DNA of 64,000 bases, taken from Acidobacteriota bacterium. GTDB taxonomy: Bacteria; Acidobacteriota; Thermoanaerobaculia; Multivoradales; Multivoraceae. Every line of letters starts with the position of its first letter. Position 1 is the first letter of the stretch. This document shows, piece after piece, positions 10,393 to 19,138 of the stretch. A program made the translations under genes and the position numbers. The stretch covers positions 124,001 to 188,000 of the forward strand of contig JAJCXN010000044.1 in assembly GCA_029263415.1 (NCBI GenBank), given 5' to 3'. The notes under the pieces are model-generated. The model was not told the origin of the DNA, searched no databases, and saw only the letters and a list, made by a program, of their open reading frames with translations.

Positions 10393-11387
10393 TTCCCACT
10401 CGCCTGAGGTGCCAGGCCGCGCTGCTTGAAATACGACACCGCTCGCTCTACAGCATCGACTACCGGCCCTGGCGAGTACCCCAACTCGGTTCGAGCGCGC
10501 GAGCAGTCAAAGAACATCTTCTTGCGAGCCATACGAACCGCCTCAAACGCTACGCGCGGCTCGCGACCCAGTAGGCGAGCGAAACCGGTATCGATTGCGC
10601 CAACCACCAGTGGCAGTGCGTGCGGGATGCGGCGAGTGACCGGTGCAAGCCCACTCACCCCAGCGACCACCCCTAAGAACTGCTCCAGGGTGAGGTTCTC
10701 GTTGCCCAAGATGTACCGTCGGCCGAGGCGCCCCTGCTCCTGCACCAAGAGGTGTCCCGCCGCCACATCGCGAACGTCGACGAAATTCAGGCCAGTGTCC
10801 ACGGTGACCGGGATCCTCCCGCGCAGGAAGTCGACGATGATCTGCCCGGTTGGTGTCGGCCGCACGTCGAATTCGCCGATCGGCGTCGAAGGGTGCACCA
10901 AGAAGACACGTTGCCCATCTGCAACCGCGCGCTGGACCTCGAGCTCGGCCAGAAACTTCGAGCGCTTGTAGTGACCGATCATGTCGTCGACCGAGACCGG
11001 CGTCTGCTCATCAGCTGGCTCTTCGCCGCGGCTTGCTGCGAGCGCGCCGACCGAACTGGTCACCACCACATCACCGACGTGAGCGACCCTGCACGCTTCA
11101 AGCAGCAGACGAGTGCCATCGACGTTGGTCGCATAGATCTCTTTAGGATCACGCGCATAGAGCCGGTAGTCAGCAGCGCAGTGAAATACCGCCGCGCATC
11201 CATCAACGGCGCGCATCAGCGATGCGGGATCGCGCAGGTCACCGAGGGCCTCTTCCACATCGAGGCCGGCCAGATTCTCCGCACCACTGGTCCGCACCAA
11301 ACAGCGCACGGCATCACCGCGCTCGATCAGTGCGCGCACCACATGAGCGCCCAGGAAACCGCTGCCGCCAGTGACTAGCGTCGTCAA
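10389..11387 (-). CDS. hpnA: Hopanoid-associated sugar epimerase HpnA (SDR family)
   Basis: An extended short-chain dehydrogenase/epimerase of 332 residues. The Rossmann motif GGSGFLGAH lies at about 7-15, VVTSSVGAL provides the catalytic Ser region and HYKRSK the YxxxK pair. Internal segments HCAADYRLYARDP and ATNVDGTRLLLEA are characteristic of HpnA, a gene that accompanies hopanoid clusters and whose biochemical substrate is not established. It follows hpnH after 44 bases and overlaps hpnG by four. Confidence 0.92.
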   Translation of the reverse strand: MTTLVTGGSGFLGAHVVRALIERGDAVRCLVRTSGAENLAGLDVEEALGDLRDPASLMRAVDGCAAVFHCAADYRLYARDPKEIYATNVDGTRLLLEACRVAHVGDVVVTSSVGALAASRGEEPADEQTPVSVDDMIGHYKRSKFLAELEVQRAVADGQRVFLVHPSTPIGEFDVRPTPTGQIIVDFLRGRIPVTVDTGLNFVDVRDVAAGHLLVQEQGRLGRRYILGNENLTLEQFLGVVAGVSGLAPVTRRIPHALPLVVGAIDTGFARLLGREPRVAFEAVRMARKKMFFDCSRARTELGYSPGPVVDAVERAVSYFKQRGLAPQASGK

Positions 11388-11431
11388 CTGAAACCGCCTT
11401 GGCCGTTCAATGCTCGAACTTCAGCCTTCGA

Positions 11432-12427
11432 TCAGCCGAGCAGGTTCCAAGCGGCCATGCGCATCACGTCCTTCGGGCTCTTGCCGAGACCCCGGACCAC
11501 CGAAGCTTCGAAGCCTGAGTGCATCGCGCAGTTGGTACAGCCCTCGTCCTGCCGCGACTCCCAGTATTCCCAGTCGGTCTCGTTCCACAGCTCATCAAAG
11601 GTCTCGTAGAACTGCTTGCCAATCAGGTAGCAGGGCCCCTTCCAGCCATTGGGCGTTCGCGTCACCGTGCTCCACGGTGAGCACTTGTAGTCGCGCATGC
11701 CGGCGGCGAACTCCAAGAACATCGGGGTGGAGGTCAGTCTGTACTTTTTGCTGATCTCGATGATGCGCTTGAACTTCTCTTCGGTGTCGCTGCGGGTCAA
11801 GAAGATGTCGTGGTCTACCGACTGGTACTGGTAGCCGGGGGTGATCAAGATGCCATCGACCCCGAGGTCAGTGACGAACTTGCAGACTTCTTCGACCTCT
11901 TCAATTTCGGTCTCGCGAAACACGGTCAGGTTGATCGCTGTGTGGTAGCCGCGGGCCACCGCCTGTTTCAACATCTGCACAGCCTTGTCGAACACGCCCT
12001 CACGGTTGGTCACATAGTCGTGGGTCTTGCGCATGCCATCGAGATGCACGTTGACCGTCAACCGTTTGTGCGGCGGAACGACATCAAACAGCTTGGTATC
12101 CAACAACAGAGCATTGGTGCACAAGTAGATGTGCCGCTTGCGAGCGATGATGCCGTCGATGAGTTCTTTGAGTTCGGGGTACACGGTCGGTTCGCCGCCG
12201 CAGATCGACACCGTGGGTGCGCCCGAATCGTCCACCGCCGCCAGACACTCAGCGACGCTCATTCGATCCTTGAGTTTTCCGGTGTGACGCTCGACCGAGC
12301 AGCCTAGGCAGGCGAGGTTGCAGGTATAGAGCGGTTCAAGCATCAAAACGTACGGGAATCGCTTCTTGCCACGGTGCCGGATCTGGTTCTTGACCTGGTC
12401 AACGGTCAAATGTAGTGGGAGCCGCAT
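11432..12427 (-). CDS. hpnH: Radical SAM adenosylhopane synthase HpnH
   Basis: Joins the 5'-deoxyadenosyl group to diploptene, the first step in building the hopanoid side chain. The 331-residue protein contains the radical SAM cysteine motif in TCNLACLGC and the SAM-binding SICGGEPTVYPE, and a C-terminal cysteine pair region (YKCSPW, CTNCAMHSG). The start MRLPLHLTVDQVKNQIRHR is the conserved HpnH N-terminus. It begins seven bases after the cyclase gene. Confidence 0.95.
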   Translation of the reverse strand: MRLPLHLTVDQVKNQIRHRGKKRFPYVLMLEPLYTCNLACLGCSVERHTGKLKDRMSVAECLAAVDDSGAPTVSICGGEPTVYPELKELIDGIIARKRHIYLCTNALLLDTKLFDVVPPHKRLTVNVHLDGMRKTHDYVTNREGVFDKAVQMLKQAVARGYHTAINLTVFRETEIEEVEEVCKFVTDLGVDGILITPGYQYQSVDHDIFLTRSDTEEKFKRIIEISKKYRLTSTPMFLEFAAGMRDYKCSPWSTVTRTPNGWKGPCYLIGKQFYETFDELWNETDWEYWESRQDEGCTNCAMHSGFEASVVRGLGKSPKDVMRMAAWNLLG

Positions 12428-12434
12428 TGTTGGA

Positions 12435-14543
12435 TTAGTCCTCGTCGGGCGACGGCGCGCCCCTTAGATGTCGGGAAGATTCGTTGGCTTCAGTGAACTG
12501 TCGATACTGAGCAAGTGCTTGCAGGGGGAAGTACCTGTCGTAGTAGTGGTAGCGAAGGTAGAAGACCTGCGGAAACCCGGTGCCGGTCCAATGCTCGTCA
12601 CACCAACCACCATCGTTGCGCTGCTGCTCTTGAAGGAACGCCACACCGCGCTCGACCGCGCCAAGCATTGAAGCGCACTCAGGGCCAGACCCTGAGCCAT
12701 GACGCAACCGGGCCAGCAGCCCGAGCATCGCCCACGCGGTTTGAGCCACCGTCGCGGGCCCTTGCCCTTTCATTGAGGGATCAGCGTAGGTCTCGAGCGA
12801 CTCTCCCCAACCGCCGGATTCAAGCTGCACCGACAGCAGCCACTCGGCACCGCGCCGCGCATGAGCGTCATCGCCGCGGCCAATGCTGCTCAGCGCACTG
12901 ACTGCGAGCCAAGTGCCATAGAGGTAGTTGCAACCCCAGCGTCCATACCAAGAGCCATCCTCTTCTTGCATTGACTCGAGGTAGCTGGCGCCACGCTGGA
13001 CCGCATCATGGCTTGCACCAAAGCGTGCTGCGATCGCTTCGACTGCTCGAGCGCTGACATCAGCGGTACTGGGATCAATCATCGCGTTGTGATCAGCAAA
13101 AGGAACGAACGTCAGCAGCTCGCGATCACACCCGCGGTCGAACGCGCCCCAACCGCCATCGCGGTTCTGCATCGCTACGAGCCACTTCGATCCGCGCTCA
13201 ACGGCTGCAGCGACCTCAGGTTGTAACTCGTCATCTTGCAGGCATCTCTGCAGCACCGACAGAACCTCCGCGGTGTCATCACAATCCGGGTAGAACTCAT
13301 TGGCGTATTCGAAGTACCACCCCGAGGGCGCGGTCCTTGCCACCTTCGCCGTCCAGTCGCCAGACTGCTTCACTTCGTGATCCAACAGCCAACGGCAAGC
13401 GCTTTCAATCTGCGCGTTCTCAGGTGTCGCGCCAGCGTCGAGGCTGGCAGCAATCGACAGCGCTGTATCCCACACCGGAGAGCAGCAAGGTTGCAAGCGC
13501 AACTGAGCACCATGTTCGCCTTCGCTCACCAGTTCGAGCTTGCGCAGCTCCTCCAGTTGATCGGCAAGCGGTCCTTCTTCGAGCGAGTGTCCGCGTTCGC
13601 GCAGGGCGACCGCTGCATTTGCGATCGCCGGCACGATTGCCGCCAAGCCCGCACTCTGGGGCAACCGCTGTAGCGTCCAACGCTCACACTCAGCCAACGC
13701 CTTTGCCCTGACCGGGGCAAAGGCATGCAGCGACTCTCCGAGTTTGATCGCGCGATCAACACCGCGAAAGAAAGCGAACCAAAACCGCTCGCGGAGCGAA
13801 TCGCCCTTGCGATCAGCGCGCGCTCCGGTCACCAGCTCGTCAATGTGAACCGGCACACTACAGCACGGCTTGAGGGCCCAGATCATTGCCAGCGGCACCA
13901 CGATCGCGCGGGACCAAGCCGACATCTCCGAGATATTGAGCAGGAACCAGCGCGGCGTGAGTATCAACTCAGGCGGCACCGCAGGCACCTCGTTCCAAGG
14001 TAACTGTTGGAACATGGCGAGATAGATCTTGGTGAAGCTGTTGGCGTTCGCCACCCCGCCGACACTGCGGATAGCAGTGCACGCGCGCTGCATGTGCGGT
14101 GCCACCGGATCATCGCCGAACAGCTTCAGAACGAAGTACGCTTTCACCGACGCACTCGGGTCAGGCGGCCCACCCGGGTAGATCGCCCAACCGCCGGTAT
14201 CCAACTGCGACGCGCGCAAGGTGCGGCACGCCATCTCGATGCGAGGGTCTTCGTTGAGGCCTAAGAACCAAAGCAACATCACGTAGTCCGACTGAAGGAT
14301 GGAGTCGCCTTCGAGTTCGGCGCACCAGTGACCGTCGGCAGTTTGTAGAGACGCGAGGTGCTCGAGCGCCCCAGCGATCGCCGTGTCGAGCGCAACCGCG
14401 CTCGACGGCGACTCAACTGAATCTGCAGCGTCCAAGGCGCGGACATCTCGCACTCGCATCACCGGCGTTGCGATCGCGGTGGCGTCGCCGCCACCATCGA
14501 ACATCGCAGCCAGAGGCGTCGATCTCAGCGAAGAATGGTCCAT
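12435..14543 (-). CDS. shc: Squalene-hopene cyclase
   Basis: Cyclises squalene to hopene/hopanol at the inner membrane. The 702-residue protein carries the catalytic Asp-rich motif DCDDTAE in its second half and repeated QW motifs (for example QNRDGGWGAFDRG, QLESGGWGES and QQRNDGGWCDEHWTG), plus the C-terminal GFPQVFYLRYHYYDRYFP typical of bacterial cyclases. An extra 45-50 residue N-terminal tail precedes the first repeat. Its ATG overlaps the moaA stop codon by one base (TAATG), which indicates translational coupling, and hpnH follows seven bases later. Confidence 0.96.
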   Translation of the reverse strand: MDHSSLRSTPLAAMFDGGGDATAIATPVMRVRDVRALDAADSVESPSSAVALDTAIAGALEHLASLQTADGHWCAELEGDSILQSDYVMLLWFLGLNEDPRIEMACRTLRASQLDTGGWAIYPGGPPDPSASVKAYFVLKLFGDDPVAPHMQRACTAIRSVGGVANANSFTKIYLAMFQQLPWNEVPAVPPELILTPRWFLLNISEMSAWSRAIVVPLAMIWALKPCCSVPVHIDELVTGARADRKGDSLRERFWFAFFRGVDRAIKLGESLHAFAPVRAKALAECERWTLQRLPQSAGLAAIVPAIANAAVALRERGHSLEEGPLADQLEELRKLELVSEGEHGAQLRLQPCCSPVWDTALSIAASLDAGATPENAQIESACRWLLDHEVKQSGDWTAKVARTAPSGWYFEYANEFYPDCDDTAEVLSVLQRCLQDDELQPEVAAAVERGSKWLVAMQNRDGGWGAFDRGCDRELLTFVPFADHNAMIDPSTADVSARAVEAIAARFGASHDAVQRGASYLESMQEEDGSWYGRWGCNYLYGTWLAVSALSSIGRGDDAHARRGAEWLLSVQLESGGWGESLETYADPSMKGQGPATVAQTAWAMLGLLARLRHGSGSGPECASMLGAVERGVAFLQEQQRNDGGWCDEHWTGTGFPQVFYLRYHYYDRYFPLQALAQYRQFTEANESSRHLRGAPSPDED

Positions 14544-15583
14544 TACCCGCCGATTCGGAACATTTCGATTTTCGGCTCACTGTCGATCACGCCGAGAGCG
14601 AAGCGTTGGCTCCGCTCTTCGGAGTACCGATCACTACGCTGACTCCAAACCGAACGAATCGCGGTCTCAATCTCACGATCTGACTGGCCCGACCGCAGCA
14701 GACTTCGCAGGTCGGTTCCGGTGGTGGCAAACAAGCACGAATAGAGCCCGCCTTCTGACGAGAGTCGCGCCCGCGAACAGGCGCCACAAAACGGTCGAGT
14801 GATCGAGGCGATCGCCCCCACTTCGACGCCATCATCCAGATAGCGATAGCGCAGGGCAACGTCGCTCGAGCGATGACGCTCGAGAGGTTCCATCGGCATC
14901 GCAGCCCCGATCCGATTCAAGATCTCTTCGGCAGATAGCACGTCGTCAGGCGCCCATGCGTTGAGCGTACCCACATCCATGAACTCGATGAAGCGCACCA
15001 CGTGACCGCGCTGTTTGAAATAGGCCGCTATGTCGACCACCTCATCATCGTTGGTGCCGCGCATCACTACGGTGTTGATCTTGATCGGACCGAGCCCAGC
15101 GTTGGCCGCAGCATCGATCCCTTCAAGAACGGTGTCGATCGAATGGCCAAGTCCGTTGATCTTGCCAAAGGTCGCGGCATCCAGCGATTCGACGCTCACC
15201 GTAACGCGATCTAGCCCAGCATCGCTGAGGGCTTTGGCTTTATCGTTGAGCAGAAACCCGTTGGTGGTCAGCGCCAGATCCTTGACCCCATCGATACGAG
15301 CGAGCTTTTCGACCAAGTGTTCGATATCGCGACGCAGCAACGGTTCGCCACCCGTCAATCGGAGTTTGTGAACCCCCAGCTCCACGAAGATACGGGCTAA
15401 ACGCTCGATTTCCTCAAACGTGAGCAATTCCGCTTTCGGCAGGAAGGTGTACTTCTGATCGGCCGGCATGCAGAACGTGCAGCGAAAGTTGCAACGGTCG
15501 ATGACCGAGATGCGCAAGTCATCGACGCCGCGACCGAGCCGGTCCACCGGAGCTGAAACAGAACTAGGAGTGGAGGTGGTCAT
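14543..15583 (-). CDS. moaA: GTP 3',8-cyclase MoaA
   Basis: Catalyses the radical SAM rearrangement of GTP, the first step of molybdenum cofactor synthesis. The 346 residues contain the N-terminal cluster CNFRCTFC (31-38), TGGEPLLRRDIEHLV, and the second cluster-binding segment CGACSRARLSS with YSC, which separates MoaA from other radical SAM proteins. The C-terminus ends in Gly-Gly as in functional MoaA. No other molybdopterin gene is in the window; instead it overlaps the squalene-hopene cyclase start by one base and heads the hopanoid gene string. The function is firm, the reason for the pairing is not known. Confidence 0.93.
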   Translation of the reverse strand: MTTSTPSSVSAPVDRLGRGVDDLRISVIDRCNFRCTFCMPADQKYTFLPKAELLTFEEIERLARIFVELGVHKLRLTGGEPLLRRDIEHLVEKLARIDGVKDLALTTNGFLLNDKAKALSDAGLDRVTVSVESLDAATFGKINGLGHSIDTVLEGIDAAANAGLGPIKINTVVMRGTNDDEVVDIAAYFKQRGHVVRFIEFMDVGTLNAWAPDDVLSAEEILNRIGAAMPMEPLERHRSSDVALRYRYLDDGVEVGAIASITRPFCGACSRARLSSEGGLYSCLFATTGTDLRSLLRSGQSDREIETAIRSVWSQRSDRYSEERSQRFALGVIDSEPKIEMFRIGG

Positions 15584-15836
15584 TCAGTGTGAGGAGTTGG
15601 CGAGGAAGGGGTAAGAGATGTTGCTCGCGGGAACGAACCAAAGTCAATCGGGTTTGACACTAGCAGCCACTCGCGCGCCTCTGGAGGGTGCGCGCAACGG
15701 TAAACTGGCAAAACTGTTGCTTCTGATCAACCAGTGCTCGGAGGCCCAGGCAATCCACCGACCGTCTCGGTTTCGTATCACTGTGCGAGCCGTTTCAGCA
15801 GTGATCCACAGCGAGACTGACAAAGACATGCATTCC

Positions 15837-16400
15837 ATGAAGAAATCAAGCATCACCCGACCTCTGCTAATCGTTGTCGCCCTGCTCGTTGGCCTGCTGA
15901 TGACAGCCCTCGCGGTTACAGCGGACGACGCAGCACTACCCAAACACCTGCTCCAGCCCACTCAAGTCGAAACCATCACCGCCGAGCAGTTCAGCTCCGT
16001 GCTCAGCACTCACAAGGGCAAGGTCGTCTTGGTCAATCTTTGGGCGACCTGGTGCGTTCCTTGTGTTCAAGAGCTACCCGAGATCGACCTGCTCCAGAAG
16101 CGCTACAAGGACCAGGGGTTAGAAGTGCTCGCCGTCTCCTTCGACAAAGCGTCCATCCTCGAGAGCCGGGTTCGACCCTTCTTCGCCAAGACGGCGCCGA
16201 ACTTGGTCTCATATCTTCAAGCGGAAGATGATCAGTTCGACTTCGTCTCGATCTTCGACCCGGAGTGGCTTGGCGGTCTTCCCACCACGTTCTTCATCGA
16301 CCGCGACGGCGAACTGGCCGATTCCTTCGTCGGCAAACTCAAGTACCAAGATATGGAGAGTCGGGTGTTGAAGCTCTTGGAGCAGCCAGCGGCCGACTGA
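15837..16400 (+). CDS. TlpA/ResA-like thioredoxin-fold protein, exported or membrane-anchored
   Basis: From this ATG the protein has 187 residues: a Lys-rich start MKKSSITR, a hydrophobic segment PLLIVVALLVGLLMTALAV (signal peptide or anchor) and a thioredoxin domain with NLWATWCVPC, whose CVPC pair is the redox centre, and GLPTTFFIDRDG with the cis-Pro. Proteins of this type reduce disulfides in the periplasm, often for cytochrome c maturation. An ATG three codons earlier (15828) is an equally possible start; the frame is open further upstream without conservation. It converges with the AAA protein gene. Confidence 0.88.
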   Translation: MKKSSITRPLLIVVALLVGLLMTALAVTADDAALPKHLLQPTQVETITAEQFSSVLSTHKGKVVLVNLWATWCVPCVQELPEIDLLQKRYKDQGLEVLAVSFDKASILESRVRPFFAKTAPNLVSYLQAEDDQFDFVSIFDPEWLGGLPTTFFIDRDGELADSFVGKLKYQDMESRVLKLLEQPAAD

Positions 16401-16403
16401 GGC

Positions 16404-16422
16404 GAGCACCCTGCCGGTGCTC
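16404..16422. terminator. Hairpin between convergent genes
   Basis: GAGCACC-CTGCC-GGTGCTC, a perfect 7-pair stem with a 5-base loop, lies in the 25-base gap between the stop codons of the thioredoxin-like gene and the AAA gene. Position and symmetry suit a bidirectional terminator, but there is no T-run on either side. Confidence 0.45.
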
Positions 16423-16425
16423 AGG

Positions 16426-17919
16426 CTAAGCCTGAACCGCGTGGTCCTTGCCCCAAGCGCGAAGCGAGGCAATGTCGCGCGGGCGTAGTTGCGCGAGCGT
16501 CCGCGTGGACTCGATCTCAGACACCAGCGCCCCGGTAGTCAGTTCCTGGCGCTCGCTGAAGGCTTGATAGAGCCCAGCAACGATCACACCCTCGAGTTCA
16601 GCGCCCGAGAACCCCTCGGTCATTTCAGCCAGTGAATCGAGGTCGAATCGTGCAGGATCGCGCTGGCGACGGTCGAGATGAATCGCGAGAATGTGCTTAC
16701 GATCCTCCAACTCCGGTAGATCGACGAAGAAGATCTCGTCGAAGCGGCCGCGACGTAGCAGTTCCACCGGAAGCCGCCCGACATCGTTGGACGTCGCCAT
16801 CAAGAACACCGGCTCGGGCCGGTCCTGCATCCAGGTCAGGAGTGTTCCCAGAATGCGTTGTGAAAGCCCCATGTCGCCAGCACCATCGCTGGAGCCCAAG
16901 GCCTTCTCGATCTCATCGAGCCACAACACCGCCGGCGCCATCGCTTCAGCAGCCGACAGCGCTCGTCGCAAATTGCTCTCCGTCTGACCGACGAACTTGT
17001 CGTAGAGCTTGCCCGGATCGAGACGGAGCAAGGGTAGCTCCCACTCGCCAGCAAGGGCGCGGCAAGCGAGACTCTTGCCTGTGCCGGGCACACCAACCAG
17101 CAAGAGCCCCTTGGGTGCGTCTAAACCAAAGAGCTTCGCAGCTTCGGAGAACGCTTCGCGCCTACGCCCCGCCCACTTCTTGAGGTTCGGGCTGCCGCCG
17201 AGCGAATCAAGACCCGGCATTGGTTCGATCCACTCGAGAAAACTCCCCTGCTCCAAGCGTCGCTGTTTGCTCTGACGTAGTAGCGGCAGGTCATCCGGTG
17301 CCAGCCGTCCGTCATCGAGCGCTGCTTGATAGAGAACCCGGCGCGCCTCATGAACGTGCAGGCCACGGAGAGCTTGCGCGAAGGTCTCGAAATCTTCTTT
17401 CTCGAGCTCGATCTTGCTGCGCCGCTGAATCTCGAGTTCGCGCGCAGTGACCCGCACAATCCGCCGCAGTTCTTTTTCGTCCGGAAGGCTAATCACCAAG
17501 CGCGCGGCCAGGGGTTCGAGCTCCGCCGGCAATTCAACACGTACTCCTGAGAGAACCAACGAGTTGTTGCGCCCTGCAAGACGCGTCTCCGTCTCCCGCA
17601 GTCGACGCACGATCTCCGGGCGTTCGAGGTAGGGCTGCAGGTCCTGGATCAACGCCAACACATCGGCGTCCATGTCGAGCAGGCGGTCTAGGGCATCTTC
17701 CGGTGCCTTGCTGTCTGGCAAGGTGCCGACGCCGCTGCGTCTAAGTCCCTCGGTCGAACTCCACTCGAGAAAAGTGAGCGACAGATCGATCGAGACCTGC
17801 TGCACCAGGTCTCGGATCTTACTCTCGTCGACGCCTTCGATCACGATCAGTGGATACCGAGATCGCACCAACAGGCCTAGCTCGCTACGTAAGTCTGGAG
17901 AAATGGAAGCTGTTAGCAC
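16426..17919 (-). CDS. AAA ATPase, Ycf46-like
   Basis: A 497-residue cytosolic ATPase. The N-terminal 230 residues resemble the degenerate first AAA-like domain of the Ycf46 family (RYPLIVIEGVDE, then SLVLSGVRVELPAELEP). The second domain has Walker A GVPGTGKS (276-283), Walker B VLWLDEIEKALG, sensor 1 ATSNDVGRLP and the arginine-finger segment RRGRFDEIFFVDLP, as in FtsH/Pex-type AAA proteins. The family's role is poorly defined; in cyanobacteria Ycf46 homologues are linked to carbon uptake, which need not apply here. It is preceded upstream by an exported protein gene on the same strand, 61 bases away. Confidence 0.88.
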   Translation of the reverse strand: MLTASISPDLRSELGLLVRSRYPLIVIEGVDESKIRDLVQQVSIDLSLTFLEWSSTEGLRRSGVGTLPDSKAPEDALDRLLDMDADVLALIQDLQPYLERPEIVRRLRETETRLAGRNNSLVLSGVRVELPAELEPLAARLVISLPDEKELRRIVRVTARELEIQRRSKIELEKEDFETFAQALRGLHVHEARRVLYQAALDDGRLAPDDLPLLRQSKQRRLEQGSFLEWIEPMPGLDSLGGSPNLKKWAGRRREAFSEAAKLFGLDAPKGLLLVGVPGTGKSLACRALAGEWELPLLRLDPGKLYDKFVGQTESNLRRALSAAEAMAPAVLWLDEIEKALGSSDGAGDMGLSQRILGTLLTWMQDRPEPVFLMATSNDVGRLPVELLRRGRFDEIFFVDLPELEDRKHILAIHLDRRQRDPARFDLDSLAEMTEGFSGAELEGVIVAGLYQAFSERQELTTGALVSEIESTRTLAQLRPRDIASLRAWGKDHAVQA

Positions 17920-17980
17920 GCGATGACCTAATGGACTGTAGCGGTCAAATCAAAGGCTGGGCGAATCATCGGCTTCGAGG

Positions 17981-19099
17981 TCAAAACGCGCCTACAGACG
18001 CCGTCGACAGACCCGCCTCTCCCGTGGCCGGCTTGAACCAGCGGCTACGCCAAGCGCGCAGTTCTGGGTAGCGCTTGAGGAGTGCGGCTGAACCGAGCAT
18101 GCGACCGTGCGCCTTACGCAGCTTCAGCATGCGTGCAATTGCACGCTTGCCGTCTTTCTCAACGATCGCCTCGGCCGCAGCGAAAAAGACACCCTGGTAC
18201 CAGAGCCAAGCCCGCACCTGCGACTCATCGCCTTGTAGGAGGCTTTGCGAGAAGTGCTCGGCATCAAAACGATGCTGACCACCCATGCGGTCTCGGAGCC
18301 GGGTGAACAGATCGTTGAGTTCAGCGGCGCGCAGTGGTTCGGTCTGTCGGAAAGCGATCAAAGCCGCCACGTGAGCCACCACTTCTTGAATCCAATCATC
18401 ATTACCTTGAAGCTTGGCACCGACGGCAAAGCCGCGAGCCGCTTCGACTTGCATCAAGACGTCCGCGAGGGCGAGACTCGCAGCCTCCTCAGGAGTCCCT
18501 GTGACCGGCACGCCCGGCACCATCGGCAACGTAGAAACGCCTAGGGCTGAACGCCACATGCGCACCACCTCGGAGTCGCCGGTGGCCGGTACAAAGACTG
18601 CGGACGGAGAGGTTCTTAGCGGTAGCCCATAGAGACCGGGCAGTCCGATCTCCTTCCACCGAGCACGGTCGACGGCGTAAGCGATCATCGGCACGGCCAG
18701 TTTTGGCTGCCAACGCTTGAAGTAGGTCGCCAAGTTGTCCAGTCGTGCGAGAACATGGTGGGCGCGATCCAGAGATCCAGGCAAGAACCCGACCGCAGCA
18801 CCGCCTTGGGTGATGCTTTGGAACTGCTGGGTCTGGAACGTCTCGAACCTCTTCTCAGGTTCTAAAACGTGGACCTGCGCACTCACCGGCGCCACGATTG
18901 TCGCGAGCACGCCCAGCAGACTGAGCATCGGTATTAGCCGGATCAGCGAGTGGGCACCTCGAGAGAGGGCGGCCGAACCTCCTGCACCGTGCAACGTGTG
19001 GTCTCCGAGGGTTCTCGAGTGGTCTTGCAATGTTGGGCCTGTGAGCGCGCCTTGCTCCATGATGGTGCTCGGACCTGCTGACAATCCACGGTCAGGCAA
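17981..19099 (-). CDS. Exported protein of unknown function, possibly peptidase-MA-like without HEXXH
   Basis: A 372-residue frame with a strongly hydrophobic segment MLSLLGVLATIVAPVSAQV (about 58-76), probably a signal peptide; a start at 18928 or another nearby codon would place it at the N-terminus. The mature part contains VPMIAYAVDRARWKEIG, a segment GLYGLPLRTSPSAVFVP, and DDWIQEVVAHVAALIAF. This order resembles gluzincin (peptidase MA) proteins, where the last segment would follow HEXXH, but no HEXXH is present. If related it is not an active zinc peptidase. This is a weak similarity judged by eye and I do not assign a function. Confidence 0.6.
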   Translation of the reverse strand: MPDRGLSAGPSTIMEQGALTGPTLQDHSRTLGDHTLHGAGGSAALSRGAHSLIRLIPMLSLLGVLATIVAPVSAQVHVLEPEKRFETFQTQQFQSITQGGAAVGFLPGSLDRAHHVLARLDNLATYFKRWQPKLAVPMIAYAVDRARWKEIGLPGLYGLPLRTSPSAVFVPATGDSEVVRMWRSALGVSTLPMVPGVPVTGTPEEAASLALADVLMQVEAARGFAVGAKLQGNDDWIQEVVAHVAALIAFRQTEPLRAAELNDLFTRLRDRMGGQHRFDAEHFSQSLLQGDESQVRAWLWYQGVFFAAAEAIVEKDGKRAIARMLKLRKAHGRMLGSAALLKRYPELRAWRSRWFKPATGEAGLSTASVGAF

Positions 19100-19138
19100 A
19101 GGTGCAGGCGATTGCTCTTTGAGCGGTGCGCGAGACGA

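Noticed and set aside
14543-15583. Alternative identity as a hopanoid-specific or PQQ/peptide radical SAM enzyme
   Set aside because: Both MoaA iron-sulfur cluster motifs and the terminal Gly-Gly are present, which identifies MoaA despite the unusual location.
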